Shown: positions 13,789 through 20,646 of the stretch, in pieces
Position numbering within the stretch: the first letter of the stretch is position 1
How the letters are laid out: the number at the start of each line of letters is the position of its first letter
Assembly: GCA_946626395.1 (NCBI GenBank)
Contig: CAMOUF010000152.1
Location: forward strand, 1-22,896
Direction of reading: 5' to 3'
Length of the DNA: 22,896 nt
Source of the DNA: an uncultured Clostridia bacterium
GTDB taxonomy: Bacteria > Bacillota > Clostridia > Christensenellales > Aristaeellaceae
Translations under genes and position numbers: made by a program
Notes under the pieces: generated by a model
Told to the model about the DNA's origin: nothing
The model's input: only the letters and a program-made list of their open reading frames with translations
The model's database searches: none

Positions 13789-14574
13789 TTATTCCGCGTC
13801 CAGCAGGAACCGCATTTGCTTTACGGCGTTTTCTCCGCCGGAGGAGAGCAGCTCCACGCCGCCCTCTGCGTTTTCCGGGGCCAGCAGCCCTTCCTGCTCC
13901 AGCCGCCTGCGAAGCTGGCGCACGGTGCCTTCATTGCCGTCCAGCAGGGGCACGCCGGGGCAAAGCTGATGAAGCGCTTTTTTCAGGAAAGAATAATGGG
14001 TGCAGCCCAGCACGATGGCTTCTATTTTCTGCTGGCTGTAGGGAGCAAGGGTAGCTTCAAGATAACTGAGCAGGCTGGGGGAATCCAGCTCGCCCCGCTC
14101 CACAAATTCCATCAGGCCGGGGCAGGGTATACTTTTTACTCCTTTGCCATACAAGGCGTAAAGCTGGGCATACTTTTCTCCCGCAATGGTGCCGGGAGTA
14201 GCCAGGGAAAGCACGATGCCGTCGTGATGCAAAAGAGAAGCGGGCTTGAGGGCCGGTTCCATGGCGATGATGGGAAGCTGCGGCATCTCCATGCGCAGTG
14301 TAGCCGCCGCGGCGCTGGTGGCGGTATTGCAGGCGATCACGATGGCTTTGGCCCCGTATTCCTCTGTCAGCTTTTCCACTGCCGCCCGGGACAGCCTGAG
14401 CACTTCTTCCCGGCTTTTGGTGCCGTAGGGCGCGTTTTTTGTGTCGCCGAAAAAAATAAAGCGTTCCCTGGGCAGCAGCCGAACCGCTTCCCTCAGCACG
14501 CTGATGCCGCCCACGCCGCTGTCAAACATGCCGATGGGCGCGGCGGAATGAAGCTCCCTTTTGTTTTCCGTCAT
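13789..14574 (-). CDS. murI: Glutamate racemase
   Basis: 261 residues. Interconverts L- and D-glutamate without cofactor to supply D-Glu for the peptidoglycan stem peptide. Diagnostic blocks: IGMFDSGVGGISVLREA (residues 14-30), FFGDTKNAPYG (41-51), the first catalytic Cys in VIACNTATSAAA (about 79-90), and the second in VLGCTHYSFLKKAL (about 190). A normal full-length enzyme. The start codon overlaps the stop of the upstream membrane-protein gene (ATGA, 14571-14574), so both are translated from one message starting at the promoter near 15.2 kb. Confidence 0.95.
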   Translation of the reverse strand: MTENKRELHSAAPIGMFDSGVGGISVLREAVRLLPRERFIFFGDTKNAPYGTKSREEVLRLSRAAVEKLTEEYGAKAIVIACNTATSAAAATLRMEMPQLPIIAMEPALKPASLLHHDGIVLSLATPGTIAGEKYAQLYALYGKGVKSIPCPGLMEFVERGELDSPSLLSYLEATLAPYSQQKIEAIVLGCTHYSFLKKALHQLCPGVPLLDGNEGTVRQLRRRLEQEGLLAPENAEGGVELLSSGGENAVKQMRFLLDAE

Positions 14575-15176
14575 GGTTTTATTTGCTCCTGTTCTTCCAG
14601 CCAGGCGTTCAGGATGGTCAATGCGCTTTGCTGGAAAACGTAAAAATCGTATATTTCCCCGTCCCGGGTTTTCAGGATCAAGTGCCTTTCTTCCGGATCA
14701 TCGGGGTTTTTATCGGGAAGCAGCTGGATTTGCCCGATGTCTGACCGCCGAATGGGCATGGCGCACCAGCGCATGGGGTCGTTCCAAACTCCGTTGGGAT
14801 AATGCAGAAGCATCCACCCGTCCAGCAAGGTCAGGGGTCCCAGGGTTTCATGGTACGTTAAGGCGCTTGTATCGATTTCAGCCAGGATCTGTTCTGGGTT
14901 TCCCAGCCGCGACAGCGCCTGGCCGAAGGGCGTTTTGCGAATGAGCCGCTTGGTGTCCGTCTGCACAAGATACAGGCCCAGACAAATAATAAAGGCGGCC
15001 AGCCCCAGGCCGATAAACAGAAGGGCCCCTTGGCTGTTTGCGCCTGATTTGTCACGGACGATGAGCAGGGCCCCGAAAACGGAAGTCAGCATCAAAAAAG
15101 CGACGCCCACGAACAGCAGCGGCCCCCATGCGCCCTTGTGCTCCCGGCGCATTTCCTGGACGCATATGCTTTTCAT
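14571..15176 (-). CDS. Membrane protein of unknown function with two transmembrane helices, coupled to murI
   Basis: 201 residues from ATG 15176 (MKSICVQEMRREHKG). Two hydrophobic segments (GPLLFVGVAFLMLTSVFGAL and ALLFIGLGLAAFIICLGLYL) frame a short loop. The remaining 120 residues should be a cytosolic domain with Trp-rich stretches (LLDGWMLLHYPNGVW, MRWCAMPIRRSDIGQIQLLP) and a C-terminal 'YDFYVFQQSALTILNAWL'; a PH-like fold is conceivable. I do not know the family. A longer frame to 15236 overlaps the end of spoIIP, but the promoter at 15202-15230 supports the ATG at 15176, which has GGAGGGG close upstream. Coupling to murI hints at a cell-envelope link only by position. Confidence 0.75.
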   Translation of the reverse strand: MKSICVQEMRREHKGAWGPLLFVGVAFLMLTSVFGALLIVRDKSGANSQGALLFIGLGLAAFIICLGLYLVQTDTKRLIRKTPFGQALSRLGNPEQILAEIDTSALTYHETLGPLTLLDGWMLLHYPNGVWNDPMRWCAMPIRRSDIGQIQLLPDKNPDDPEERHLILKTRDGEIYDFYVFQQSALTILNAWLEEQEQIKP

Positions 15177-15201
15177 GCCCCTCCACTTCCTTTCCTGCCC
15201 C

Positions 15202-15230
15202 AGTATACCACATTTGGCAGGAGGAAGCAA
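15202..15230 (-). promoter_or_regulatory. Extended -10 promoter for the membrane protein-murI unit
   Basis: On the minus strand TTGCTT (plus 15225-15230), 17-bp spacer, TGGTATACT with TATACT at plus 15202-15207. Its -35 lies just downstream of the spoIIP stop (15233), separating vegetative murI expression from sporulation-specific spoIIP. Confidence 0.72.
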
Positions 15231-15232
15231 TC

Positions 15233-16051
15233 TCATTCCAGACTGTCGAAATACCGGCAGATGGCATGGGCCAGGGGTTCAGCGGCGGCCAGGGCTTCGG
15301 CCAGAGTGTTTCGGTTATTGCCCACCTCAATGAGCATGCTGGGGGAGGCGGCTTGCTGATTATACCGTCCCGATTTTAAGCTGACGCCCCGGCATAGGCC
15401 TTCCGCCTGGTCGTTCAGGGCATCGCACAGCACCTGGGCGGCGCGCTGATTGCTTTCCCAATCGGGCTTTTCATCCAAAGCGCTGCCGGTGCCCTGCCCG
15501 ATGAGGAAGAGGAATCGAGCCACTTCTCGACCGTCTGCTTGAACGGTATTGGGGCCGTTGCCGCTGGAATAGGAATCCCGGTGCAGGTCAATGTATAGAT
15601 CATAGCCCGTTTCCGCCGCCGCCTTGAGCCCCTCCAGAGAGCGGGCGTAGGCGGAGGAGAGGCGAGGCAGCTCGTAAGCCGTGGTATCATGGGTCACATA
15701 AATGCCCGCGTTTTGCAGCAGCTCGGACAGCGTTTGGCCTACCCGCACCACGTTGTGTTCGTTGTCCGCTGTCCGCCAGGTCTCCGTGGGTGTATAAGGA
15801 TCATCCTTTTCCTGTTCATAGGCTTCATAGGTATGGGTATGATAAATGAACACCCGATACTGACGTTTTCGGGGGACGGATACGCTGATGACCTCCATGG
15901 AAAAGTCGGAAGCGTCTCGGGCCGCTTCCGTGGAAACGGCTGCCTGTCCCCAGCTCAGCGCCCAAGGAAAGTATAAACCGCCTGCGCAAAGAAATATCCA
16001 GGCCGCTGCCAGGAATGCCAGCAGCACCAAGGCCCATTTTTCCCGTTCCAC
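15233..16051 (-). CDS. spoIIP: Stage II sporulation protein P (SpoIIP), peptidoglycan amidase/endopeptidase
   Basis: 272 residues. SpoIIP with SpoIID and SpoIIM degrades septal peptidoglycan and drives engulfment, acting outside the membrane. An N-terminal anchor (WALVLLAFLAAAWIFLCAGGLYF) is followed by the catalytic domain: VFIYHTHTYEAY (zinc-binding His and Glu), WRTADNEHNVVRVGQTLSELL, GYDLYIDLHRDSY and PSMLIEVGNNRNTLAEA. It is shorter than B. subtilis SpoIIP (401) because the region between anchor and catalytic domain is almost absent. GTG 16051 is preferred because GAGGTGAT lies just upstream; GTG 16060 is the alternative. It follows gpr by 30 bases, as in B. subtilis. Confidence 0.93.
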   Translation of the reverse strand: MEREKWALVLLAFLAAAWIFLCAGGLYFPWALSWGQAAVSTEAARDASDFSMEVISVSVPRKRQYRVFIYHTHTYEAYEQEKDDPYTPTETWRTADNEHNVVRVGQTLSELLQNAGIYVTHDTTAYELPRLSSAYARSLEGLKAAAETGYDLYIDLHRDSYSSGNGPNTVQADGREVARFLFLIGQGTGSALDEKPDWESNQRAAQVLCDALNDQAEGLCRGVSLKSGRYNQQAASPSMLIEVGNNRNTLAEALAAAEPLAHAICRYFDSLE

Positions 16052-16081
16052 CTGTATCACCTCATGATAGCATATGCAGCG

Positions 16082-17008
16082 TCAGATGCGATCATGCGAA
16101 AGCGCGGTGATTTCTTCTTCCGTCAGGCGGGGCTGAAAGGCCAGGTTCAGCCCGTCGGCGATGATCCGGGCCACCTTACCCACCATTTCATCCACCTCCC
16201 GGGGCGTGACCACCAGCTCACCCATTTTCTGTTTTGTGATTTTATCTACTAAGGCGTCAATGGCCTGCCCGTGTTCCTCCGGGCTTTCCGCCATGTCCTC
16301 CATCAGAAGCGTCAGGGCGTCCCGGGCAATCACGGCGGCATACACCACCATGGGCACCCCAATGGCGATGACGGGCACCCCCAATGTATCCCGGTTCAGG
16401 CCCTCCCGATGATTGCCCACCCCGCTGCCGGGCCGGATGCCAGTGTCCGTGATCTGGATGGTGGTGCAGATCCGGGCGCTTTCCCGGGCAGCCAGGGCGT
16501 CGATGGCAATCACGGCGGAAGGATGCACATGCTCCACAATGCCCCGAATCCCCTCCGCCGTCTCCATGCCCGTCACGCCCAGCACCCCCGGCGCCATGGC
16601 GCACACCCCCCGCAGCCGTCCATCCAGGCTGTCCTCTGTCAGCCCCTTCAAATGCCGGGTGATCAGCAGGCTGTCCAGCACCTGGGTGCCCAGGGCGTCC
16701 GCCGTCATATGCCGGTTTCCCAGGCCCACCACCAGCAAATCTCCAAAGGGCGGCAGCAGCCATTTCAGCGCGTCAGCCAGCGCCCGGGACATATCCATCC
16801 TTTCCTCTGCCGAGCACCAGGAAAGGGCAGGATGGGACAGGGTAATATACGATCCCATATCCTTTTCCAGGGCATGGGCTGCTTCTTCCGTTTCAATCCG
16901 AACATGGATTTCTTCCAGGGGGCCCCGGTGAAAAACCCGGGTGCTCACCCCGGATGGGCTGCGGGCGATGTCCCGGCTTTCCATGGCCAGGTCAGTTCTG
17001 ATCTGCAT
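16082..17008 (-). CDS. gpr: Germination protease GPR (SASP-degrading)
   Basis: 308 residues. GPR is made as a zymogen in the forespore and degrades small acid-soluble proteins at germination. The N-terminus MQIRTDLAMESRDIA is the typical propeptide start. LLVVGLGNRHMTADALGTQV, APGVLGVTGMETAEGI, VIAIDALAARESARICTTIQITDTGIRPGSGVGNHR and GVPMVVYAAVIARDAL are family blocks. ATG 17008 has GGAGGAATGCGCA in front; upstream in-frame starts run into the terminator of the next gene and are rejected. spoIIP follows 30 bases downstream, a conserved pair. Confidence 0.95.
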   Translation of the reverse strand: MQIRTDLAMESRDIARSPSGVSTRVFHRGPLEEIHVRIETEEAAHALEKDMGSYITLSHPALSWCSAEERMDMSRALADALKWLLPPFGDLLVVGLGNRHMTADALGTQVLDSLLITRHLKGLTEDSLDGRLRGVCAMAPGVLGVTGMETAEGIRGIVEHVHPSAVIAIDALAARESARICTTIQITDTGIRPGSGVGNHREGLNRDTLGVPVIAIGVPMVVYAAVIARDALTLLMEDMAESPEEHGQAIDALVDKITKQKMGELVVTPREVDEMVGKVARIIADGLNLAFQPRLTEEEITALSHDRI

Positions 17009-17026
17009 TGCGCATTCCTCCTTTTT

Positions 17027-17058
17027 TGTATTGTCTGCGGAGGAATGGCGGTTTATCC
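17027..17058 (-). promoter_or_regulatory. Possible forespore (sigma-G/sigma-F type) promoter of gpr-spoIIP
   Basis: On the minus strand GGATAA (plus 17053-17058) and CAATACA (plus 17027-17033) resemble the sigma-G -35 (GNATR) and -10 (CATNNTA) elements with a 19-base spacer. No sigma-A-like promoter fits between the upstream terminator (17075-17100) and the gpr start, so a sporulation promoter must lie in this 65-base gap. The match is weak. Confidence 0.3.
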
Positions 17059-17074
17059 TTCTTGAAAACAAAAG

Positions 17075-17100
17075 AAAAAACCCAGGCAAAATGCCTGGGC
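17075..17100 (-). terminator. Rho-independent terminator of the zinc-ribbon gene
   Basis: On the minus strand GCCCAGGCA pairs with TGCCTGGGT around a short loop and runs into TTTTTT (plus A run 17075-17080). It starts 16 bases beyond the stop codon and insulates gpr from upstream transcription. Confidence 0.88.
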
Positions 17101-17115
17101 GATTTGTGTCAAAAA

Positions 17116-17400
17116 TCAATACTGGGGACGATTCTTGGCGTAGCATTCACGGCAGTACACGGGCCGGTCTCCGCGGGGCTGGAAGGGCACCTGGGTGGTG
17201 GCGCCGCAACCATCGCAGATCACTTCGTACATCTGGCGTTCGCTCCGGTTGCCGCCGTTCTGACGACGGGCAGCGCGGCAGGCGGGGCAGCGGCTGGGCT
17301 CATTCTGGAAGCCCTTCTCAGCGTAGAAAGCCTGCTCGGAAGCGGAGAACACGAATTCGTTGCCGCACTCACGGCAGGTAAGGGTCTTGTCCTGATACAT
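17116..17400 (-). CDS. Small double zinc-ribbon protein (CxxC-x(n)-CxxC type)
   Basis: 94 residues with four CxxC pairs. The N-terminal half, CRECGNEFVFSASEQAFYAEKGF..PSRCPACR, is the probable zinc-ribbon domain common in Bacillota. The C-terminal half, CDGCGATTQVPFQP..PVYCRECY, is a second ribbon of the CxxC-x17-CxxC type also seen beside RNA helicases and cold-shock proteins. It probably binds two zinc ions and possibly nucleic acid; the function is not established. Strong AGGAGG before ATG 17400, an extended -10 promoter about 140 bases upstream, and its own terminator make a single-gene unit with a longish 5' leader. Confidence 0.9.
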   Translation of the reverse strand: MYQDKTLTCRECGNEFVFSASEQAFYAEKGFQNEPSRCPACRAARRQNGGNRSERQMYEVICDGCGATTQVPFQPRGDRPVYCRECYAKNRPQY

Positions 17401-17542
17401 GGTACGAAACCTCCTGATTTTTTATCGCCAAACCGCGTGATACGTTCCGGTAAATTTCCTGGGCTCTGCGCATCCGTCTGCTGACGATGAATGAAACCGG
17501 GAGGAATACCTGCGAGATCGATTGGCTTGGTCTTCAGGGGTT

Positions 17543-17551
17543 ATTATATCA
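17543..17551 (-). promoter_or_regulatory. Extended -10 promoter of the zinc-ribbon gene
   Basis: On the minus strand TGATATAAT: a perfect TATAAT (plus 17543-17548) with the TGN extension. The -35 region is poor. It gives a 5' leader of about 135 bases in which I see no clear riboswitch or cold-shock box. Confidence 0.55.
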
Positions 17552-17635
17552 CAGGTTTTGACAGTTGTATAGCGGTTTTGAAAAATTATTTTTGGAAATT
17601 CATCTATTTCTTTCCTTTTTTTATGGTTCAATACA

Positions 17636-17703
17636 AAATTTTGTGGGAATAGCAATCAATCCTTTTCTCTTTCCCCCACAAACTTTTGCATTGAGCCTTT
17701 TTA
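17636..17703 (+). repeat. Dispersed motif, copy B, with flanking inverted repeat
   Basis: CCCCCACAAACTTTTGCATTGAGCCTTTTTA (about 17673-17703) matches the segment at 1076-1111. As at copy A, it is preceded by an inverted repeat containing GTGGG/CCCAC: here TTTTGTGGGAA at about 17638-17648 against TTCCCCCACAAA at 17671-17682, with a 22-base loop region. It lies between the divergent promoters of the zinc-ribbon gene and the DRTGG gene. Confidence 0.5.
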
Positions 17704-17718
17704 TGCCCAGAAAAATAT

Positions 17719-17747
17719 TTGCTCAGGCTGCTGGATTGTGGTATACT
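17719..17747 (+). promoter_or_regulatory. Extended -10 promoter of the DRTGG-PHP operon
   Basis: TTGCTC (17719-17724), 17-bp spacer, TGGTATACT with TATACT at 17742-17747. The start codon is 30 bases downstream behind AAGGAGG. Confidence 0.75.
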
Positions 17748-17777
17748 GGTAAAAAAGCTGCCAAGGAGGAACAAACC

Positions 17778-18125
17778 ATGAAGGTTTCAGAGCTTGCCGT
17801 CCTGCTGGACGCCCAGAACATGACCCCGCAGGTGGAGGAGGACCGGGAGGTTTCCTGCGGCTATACCTGCGATTTGCTTTCCTGGGTCATGGCCCACGGC
17901 TGCGAGGGCATGGCCTGGGTCACCGTACAGACCCATATGAACGTGGTGGCCGTGGCCGCCCTGGCGGAAATGGCCTGCGTGATCCTGCCCGAAAGCATTG
18001 ATATGCCGGAAAATATTCTGGAAAAGGCCACTGAAGAAGGGCTGGCCGTGCTCAAAAGCCCCCTGTCCGCTTATGCCATCTGTGGCCGGATGATGGAAAA
18101 GGGCGTGCCGGAAAAGGCGGAATAA
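17778..18125 (+). CDS. DRTGG-domain-like small protein
   Basis: 115 residues. MKVSELAVLLDAQNMTP at the start, CGYTCDLLSWVMAH, AWVTVQTHMNVVAVAALAEMACVILPES and AVLKSPLSAYAICGRM together match the stand-alone DRTGG proteins of clostridia. These often precede a PHP protein and the NADH-linked [FeFe]-hydrogenase genes, where they are thought to be regulatory or to sense a ligand; no activity is established. ATG 17778 is preceded by AAGGAGG with a 9-base spacer, and longer in-frame starts would cross the promoter. The PHP gene starts one base after the stop. No hydrogenase gene follows here. Confidence 0.8.
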   Translation: MKVSELAVLLDAQNMTPQVEEDREVSCGYTCDLLSWVMAHGCEGMAWVTVQTHMNVVAVAALAEMACVILPESIDMPENILEKATEEGLAVLKSPLSAYAICGRMMEKGVPEKAE

Positions 18126-18126
18126 G

Positions 18127-18828
18127 ATGAATTTCTTTGCCGATCTGCATATTCATTCCTGCCTGTCTCCCTGCGGGGACAATGAAATGACCCCCGGGAA
18201 TATCCTGGGGATGGCGGTGGTGAAGGGGCTGGAGATCGTGGCGATTTCCGATCACAACGCTGCCCGGAACCTGCCCGCCGCCCAGAAGATTGCCGATGCC
18301 TACGGGCTGCTGCTGGTGCCCGCCATGGAAATCACCACCAGCGAAGAAGTGCATATGCTGGGGTATTTTCCAGACGTGCCCACGGCGGTGGAGTTTGGCA
18401 AGCTGGTAAAGGAGCATTTGCCCCCGAAAAAAAACAAGCCCGCTTTCTTTGGGGAACAACTGGTAATGAACGAGGATGACCAGGTCATTGACACGGAGGA
18501 CGCTCTTTTGATCGGGGCTACAGATATGTGTCTGGAGGAGTGCGCGGAAAAGGTGCGCTCCTTTGGCGGCGTGCCGGTGCCTGCCCACATCAACCGGGGC
18601 AGTAATGGGCTGCTGGTGAACCTGGGGATGATGCCGGATCAGCCGACGTTTACCACGGTGGAGGTGTGGCGGCATTTGCCCTGCCCCCTGGAGCCTTTGG
18701 AAAACAGGCACGTCCTCCATTCCTCCGACGCCCATTACCTGGGCGATATTCAGGAGCCGGAGTTTTCCCTGCGCCTGCCGGAAAAAAGCGTTTCCGCTCT
18801 GCTGGACTGGATGCGGGCGCAGAAATAA
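18127..18828 (+). CDS. PHP domain metal-dependent phosphoesterase
   Basis: 233 residues. The four PHP metal-binding motifs are all present: DLHIHSCLSPCGD (residues 6-18), ISDHNAARN (about 39-47), MEITTSEEVHMLGYF (about 63-77), and PAHINR with HSSDAHYLGDI near the end. PHP enzymes hydrolyse phosphoesters with two or three metal ions; the likely substrate here is a small phosphorylated metabolite, but cannot be named. ATG 18127 follows the DRTGG stop by one base, so they are co-translated. A terminator follows at 18841. Confidence 0.9.
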   Translation: MNFFADLHIHSCLSPCGDNEMTPGNILGMAVVKGLEIVAISDHNAARNLPAAQKIADAYGLLLVPAMEITTSEEVHMLGYFPDVPTAVEFGKLVKEHLPPKKNKPAFFGEQLVMNEDDQVIDTEDALLIGATDMCLEECAEKVRSFGGVPVPAHINRGSNGLLVNLGMMPDQPTFTTVEVWRHLPCPLEPLENRHVLHSSDAHYLGDIQEPEFSLRLPEKSVSALLDWMRAQK

Positions 18829-18840
18829 CGCCCGGATACC

Positions 18841-18873
18841 CGTCACTGTGTTTATAGTGACGAGTTCTTTTTT
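18841..18873 (+). terminator. Rho-independent terminator of the DRTGG-PHP operon
   Basis: CGTCACT (18841-18847) pairs with AGTGACG (18856-18862), followed by AGTTCTTTTTT. It starts 12 bases after the PHP stop codon. Confidence 0.8.
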
Positions 18874-18903
18874 GTCATGCCCTGGTTTTTCCTGGCATAG
18901 ACT
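18874..18903 (+). promoter_or_regulatory. Possible sigma-E-type promoter of the small membrane protein-spoVM unit
   Basis: GTCATGCC (18874-18881), 14-base spacer, CATAGACT (18896-18903) resembles the sigma-E pattern (GTCATATT - 13 to 15 - CATACAAT). No sigma-A promoter is seen in this short gap. spoVM of B. subtilis is known to be sigma-E dependent, which fits. The predicted start falls just before the GGAGGTGAT ribosome site. Confidence 0.4.
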
Positions 18904-18924
18904 GTTGCCGGGAGGTGATTTTCA

Positions 18925-19119
18925 TTGCCGTGGCGGGGGGAGGACCAAGTACGTGTGCAATGCTATCCCGGCGGGCGGAGCCTGCTCCTCCGGGCGGCGG
19001 GCTTTGCGCTGATCGGGATCGGAGCGGTATTGATTATTCTGTGCGTTCCCGGTTGGGCCTGGGCAGCGCTGCTCGGCGCTGCCCTGATCCTGGCGGGACT
19101 GCTGCTGGTGAGAAAATAG
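18925..19119 (+). CDS. Small membrane protein (64 residues) upstream of spoVM
   Basis: The start is TTG 18925, nine bases after a full GGAGGTGAT ribosome site; no ATG lies in range. A charged N-terminus (MPWRGEDQVRVQCYPGGRS) is followed by one or two hydrophobic helices (LLLRAAGFALIGIGAVLIIL and WAALLGAALILAGLLL) and ends VRK. The family is not recognised. It shares a message with spoVM, 10 bases apart, between two terminators and behind a possible sigma-E promoter, so a mother-cell sporulation role is a reasonable inference. Confidence 0.7.
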   Translation: MPWRGEDQVRVQCYPGGRSLLLRAAGFALIGIGAVLIILCVPGWAWAALLGAALILAGLLLVRK

Positions 19120-19129
19120 GAGGAAGGAT

Positions 19130-19213
19130 ATGTCCATGCGGGTGATCTGCGTTCGTGCGCCCAGGGGGCTGCGCGTGCTGCTTCGGCTGATACTGAAAAG
19201 CAGGAAAAGCTGA
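19130..19213 (+). CDS. spoVM: Stage V sporulation protein M (SpoVM), 25-27-residue amphipathic peptide
   Basis: The frame opens ATG TCC ATG and ends TGA 19211-19213. From the second ATG (19136) it codes for 25 residues that align without gaps to B. subtilis SpoVM (26 residues): identical Pro9, Leu12, Arg17, Leu20 and Ser22, and basic residues at 2, 7 and 10. It begins MRVICVRAPRG and ends LILKSRKS. SpoVM is the mother-cell peptide that binds the positively curved forespore membrane, anchors SpoIVA for coat and cortex assembly, and inhibits FtsH. Pro9, which limits helix depth and is needed for localisation, is kept. AGGAGG (19118-19123) is 6 bases from ATG 19130 and 12 from ATG 19136, so the first ATG may be used (27 residues). 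Too short for usual gene finders. A terminator follows directly. Confidence 0.82.
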   Translation: MSMRVICVRAPRGLRVLLRLILKSRKS

Positions 19214-19217
19214 AATG

Positions 19218-19259
19218 AAAAAACGCTGGCCTTTCCATTCGGAGGGGTCAGCGTTTTTT
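19218..19259. terminator. Bidirectional terminator between spoVM and the antiporter gene
   Basis: AAAAAACGCTG (19218-19228) pairs with CAGCGTTTTTT (19249-19259), extended by inner GGCC/GGTC pairing. The A run and T run make it usable for spoVM (plus) and for the convergent antiporter (minus, stop at 19272). Confidence 0.88.
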
Positions 19260-19271
19260 GTCCACCGTTTT

Positions 19272-20567
19272 TTATAGGTTTTCCTTGGCTTCTTCCAGCG
19301 GAGAGGCGTCCGCTTCCGTGTTCGCATGTTCATCCGCGTCCGGGGCATCCGGCAGAGAAACAGGCTCTTCATCCAGCTTGATGGCGCCGGAACGGAACAG
19401 AGCGATTTTGGCGCTGGCCGGGCCGATCAATTCATACATGGCGGAGGAAGCCAGAATGATCGTTACCAGCAAGGAGCCGATAGCGGGCGGCAGGATGCGT
19501 TCCGACAGATAAGCCAGGCCGATTGCCACGCCCGCCTGGGGCACCAAAGCAGCGCCCAGGTATCGCCGGATCCGCTTATCCCGATGGGTGATCAGGCAGC
19601 CCAGCCAGGCGCCCGCGTATTTGCCGGTGATGCGGATCAGGAAATAGCCGACGCCCACCAGTCCGAAAGCGCCCAGCACGCTCAGGTTCAGCTTCATGCC
19701 GGATACGACGAAAAACAGCATCATCACCGGCGGCGTGAATTTATTGATTTGCTTGAACAGCTTCTTATCCCGCGTGCGGTTGATAAATACCGCGCCGAAT
19801 ACCATGCAGGACAGCAGGGGAGACACGTCAAAGGCAGCGCAGATACCGCTTAAGCACAGCAGCATGGCCAGCGCCAGAATCAGGCGGTTGTCCTTGGTGC
19901 GGCTGGGAGGAAGCAGCTTTGCCAGCGTCAGGGCGAACACAATGCCCAGAGCAATGGCCGCAATGTTCCACACAAGGGGGAGTGCCACATCGGAAAAGGT
20001 GACCCCGGTTCCGTCATTGGCGACCACGATGGCGGAAATGAGGCTGAATACCAGCAGGCACACCACGTCGTCCAGCGCCACCACCTGCAAAAGCAAATCC
20101 ACGAAATCTCCTCGGGCGTGGTATTGATTGATGGTCATGACGGTGCTGGCCGGGGCGGTGGCGGTGGCGATTGCCCCAAGGAGCAAGGACAGGTTCCAGT
20201 CCAAATGAAAAATGAATACCATGGAGAATGTGACCAGCACCCCCGCCAATAACGCTTCCAGCACCGTGATGATCAGCACCGCCATGCCGGTCGCCTGAAT
20301 GGTTTCTTTCTTGAAAAAACGGCCCACGCCAAAGGCGATGAACGCCAGCGCAATATCGCTGACAAAGCCCATGCCATCCACGATCCGCTGGGGGACGATG
20401 CCGATCAAGTGGGGACCGATCAGAATACCGCATACGATATAGGCGCTTACATTGGGCAAGCCCAGCTTTTTGGTGATCCGCGTGCAGGCAAAGCCCAGTA
20501 GCAGAATCAATCCCAGGGAAATCAGCACGGAAGCCTCATTGCTGATTCCGTCCATCCACTGGTGCAT
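19272..20567 (-). CDS. Cation:proton antiporter, CPA2 / Kef-NapA type
   Basis: 431 residues, about 12 hydrophobic helices. SVLISLGLILLLGFACTRIT..LGLPNVSAYIVCGILIGPHLIGIVP is the typical N-terminus; the ATATAPASTVMTI..VVALDDVVCLLVFSL region (about 130-180) holds the conserved Asp of the ion-binding site, as in NapA/KefC 'NDD/LDD' motifs; PLLSCMVFGAVFIN follows. The protein ends in a hydrophilic acidic tail of about 45 residues and has no TrkA-N nucleotide-binding domain, so it is the short CPA2 form. It exchanges Na+ or K+ for protons across the membrane; specificity cannot be read. ATG 20567 is chosen because GGGGGGA lies upstream; ATG 20615 has no ribosome site. Divergent from the LysR gene, which may regulate it. 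Confidence 0.9.
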   Translation of the reverse strand: MHQWMDGISNEASVLISLGLILLLGFACTRITKKLGLPNVSAYIVCGILIGPHLIGIVPQRIVDGMGFVSDIALAFIAFGVGRFFKKETIQATGMAVLIITVLEALLAGVLVTFSMVFIFHLDWNLSLLLGAIATATAPASTVMTINQYHARGDFVDLLLQVVALDDVVCLLVFSLISAIVVANDGTGVTFSDVALPLVWNIAAIALGIVFALTLAKLLPPSRTKDNRLILALAMLLCLSGICAAFDVSPLLSCMVFGAVFINRTRDKKLFKQINKFTPPVMMLFFVVSGMKLNLSVLGAFGLVGVGYFLIRITGKYAGAWLGCLITHRDKRIRRYLGAALVPQAGVAIGLAYLSERILPPAIGSLLVTIILASSAMYELIGPASAKIALFRSGAIKLDEEPVSLPDAPDADEHANTEADASPLEEAKENL

Positions 20568-20646
20568 GAGAACGTCCCCCCTTTTTAGAGAATTGATTGT
20601 CGGTCGGGCTTTCAAAGAAAATTCTGTAAATAAATCCTTGATATTC

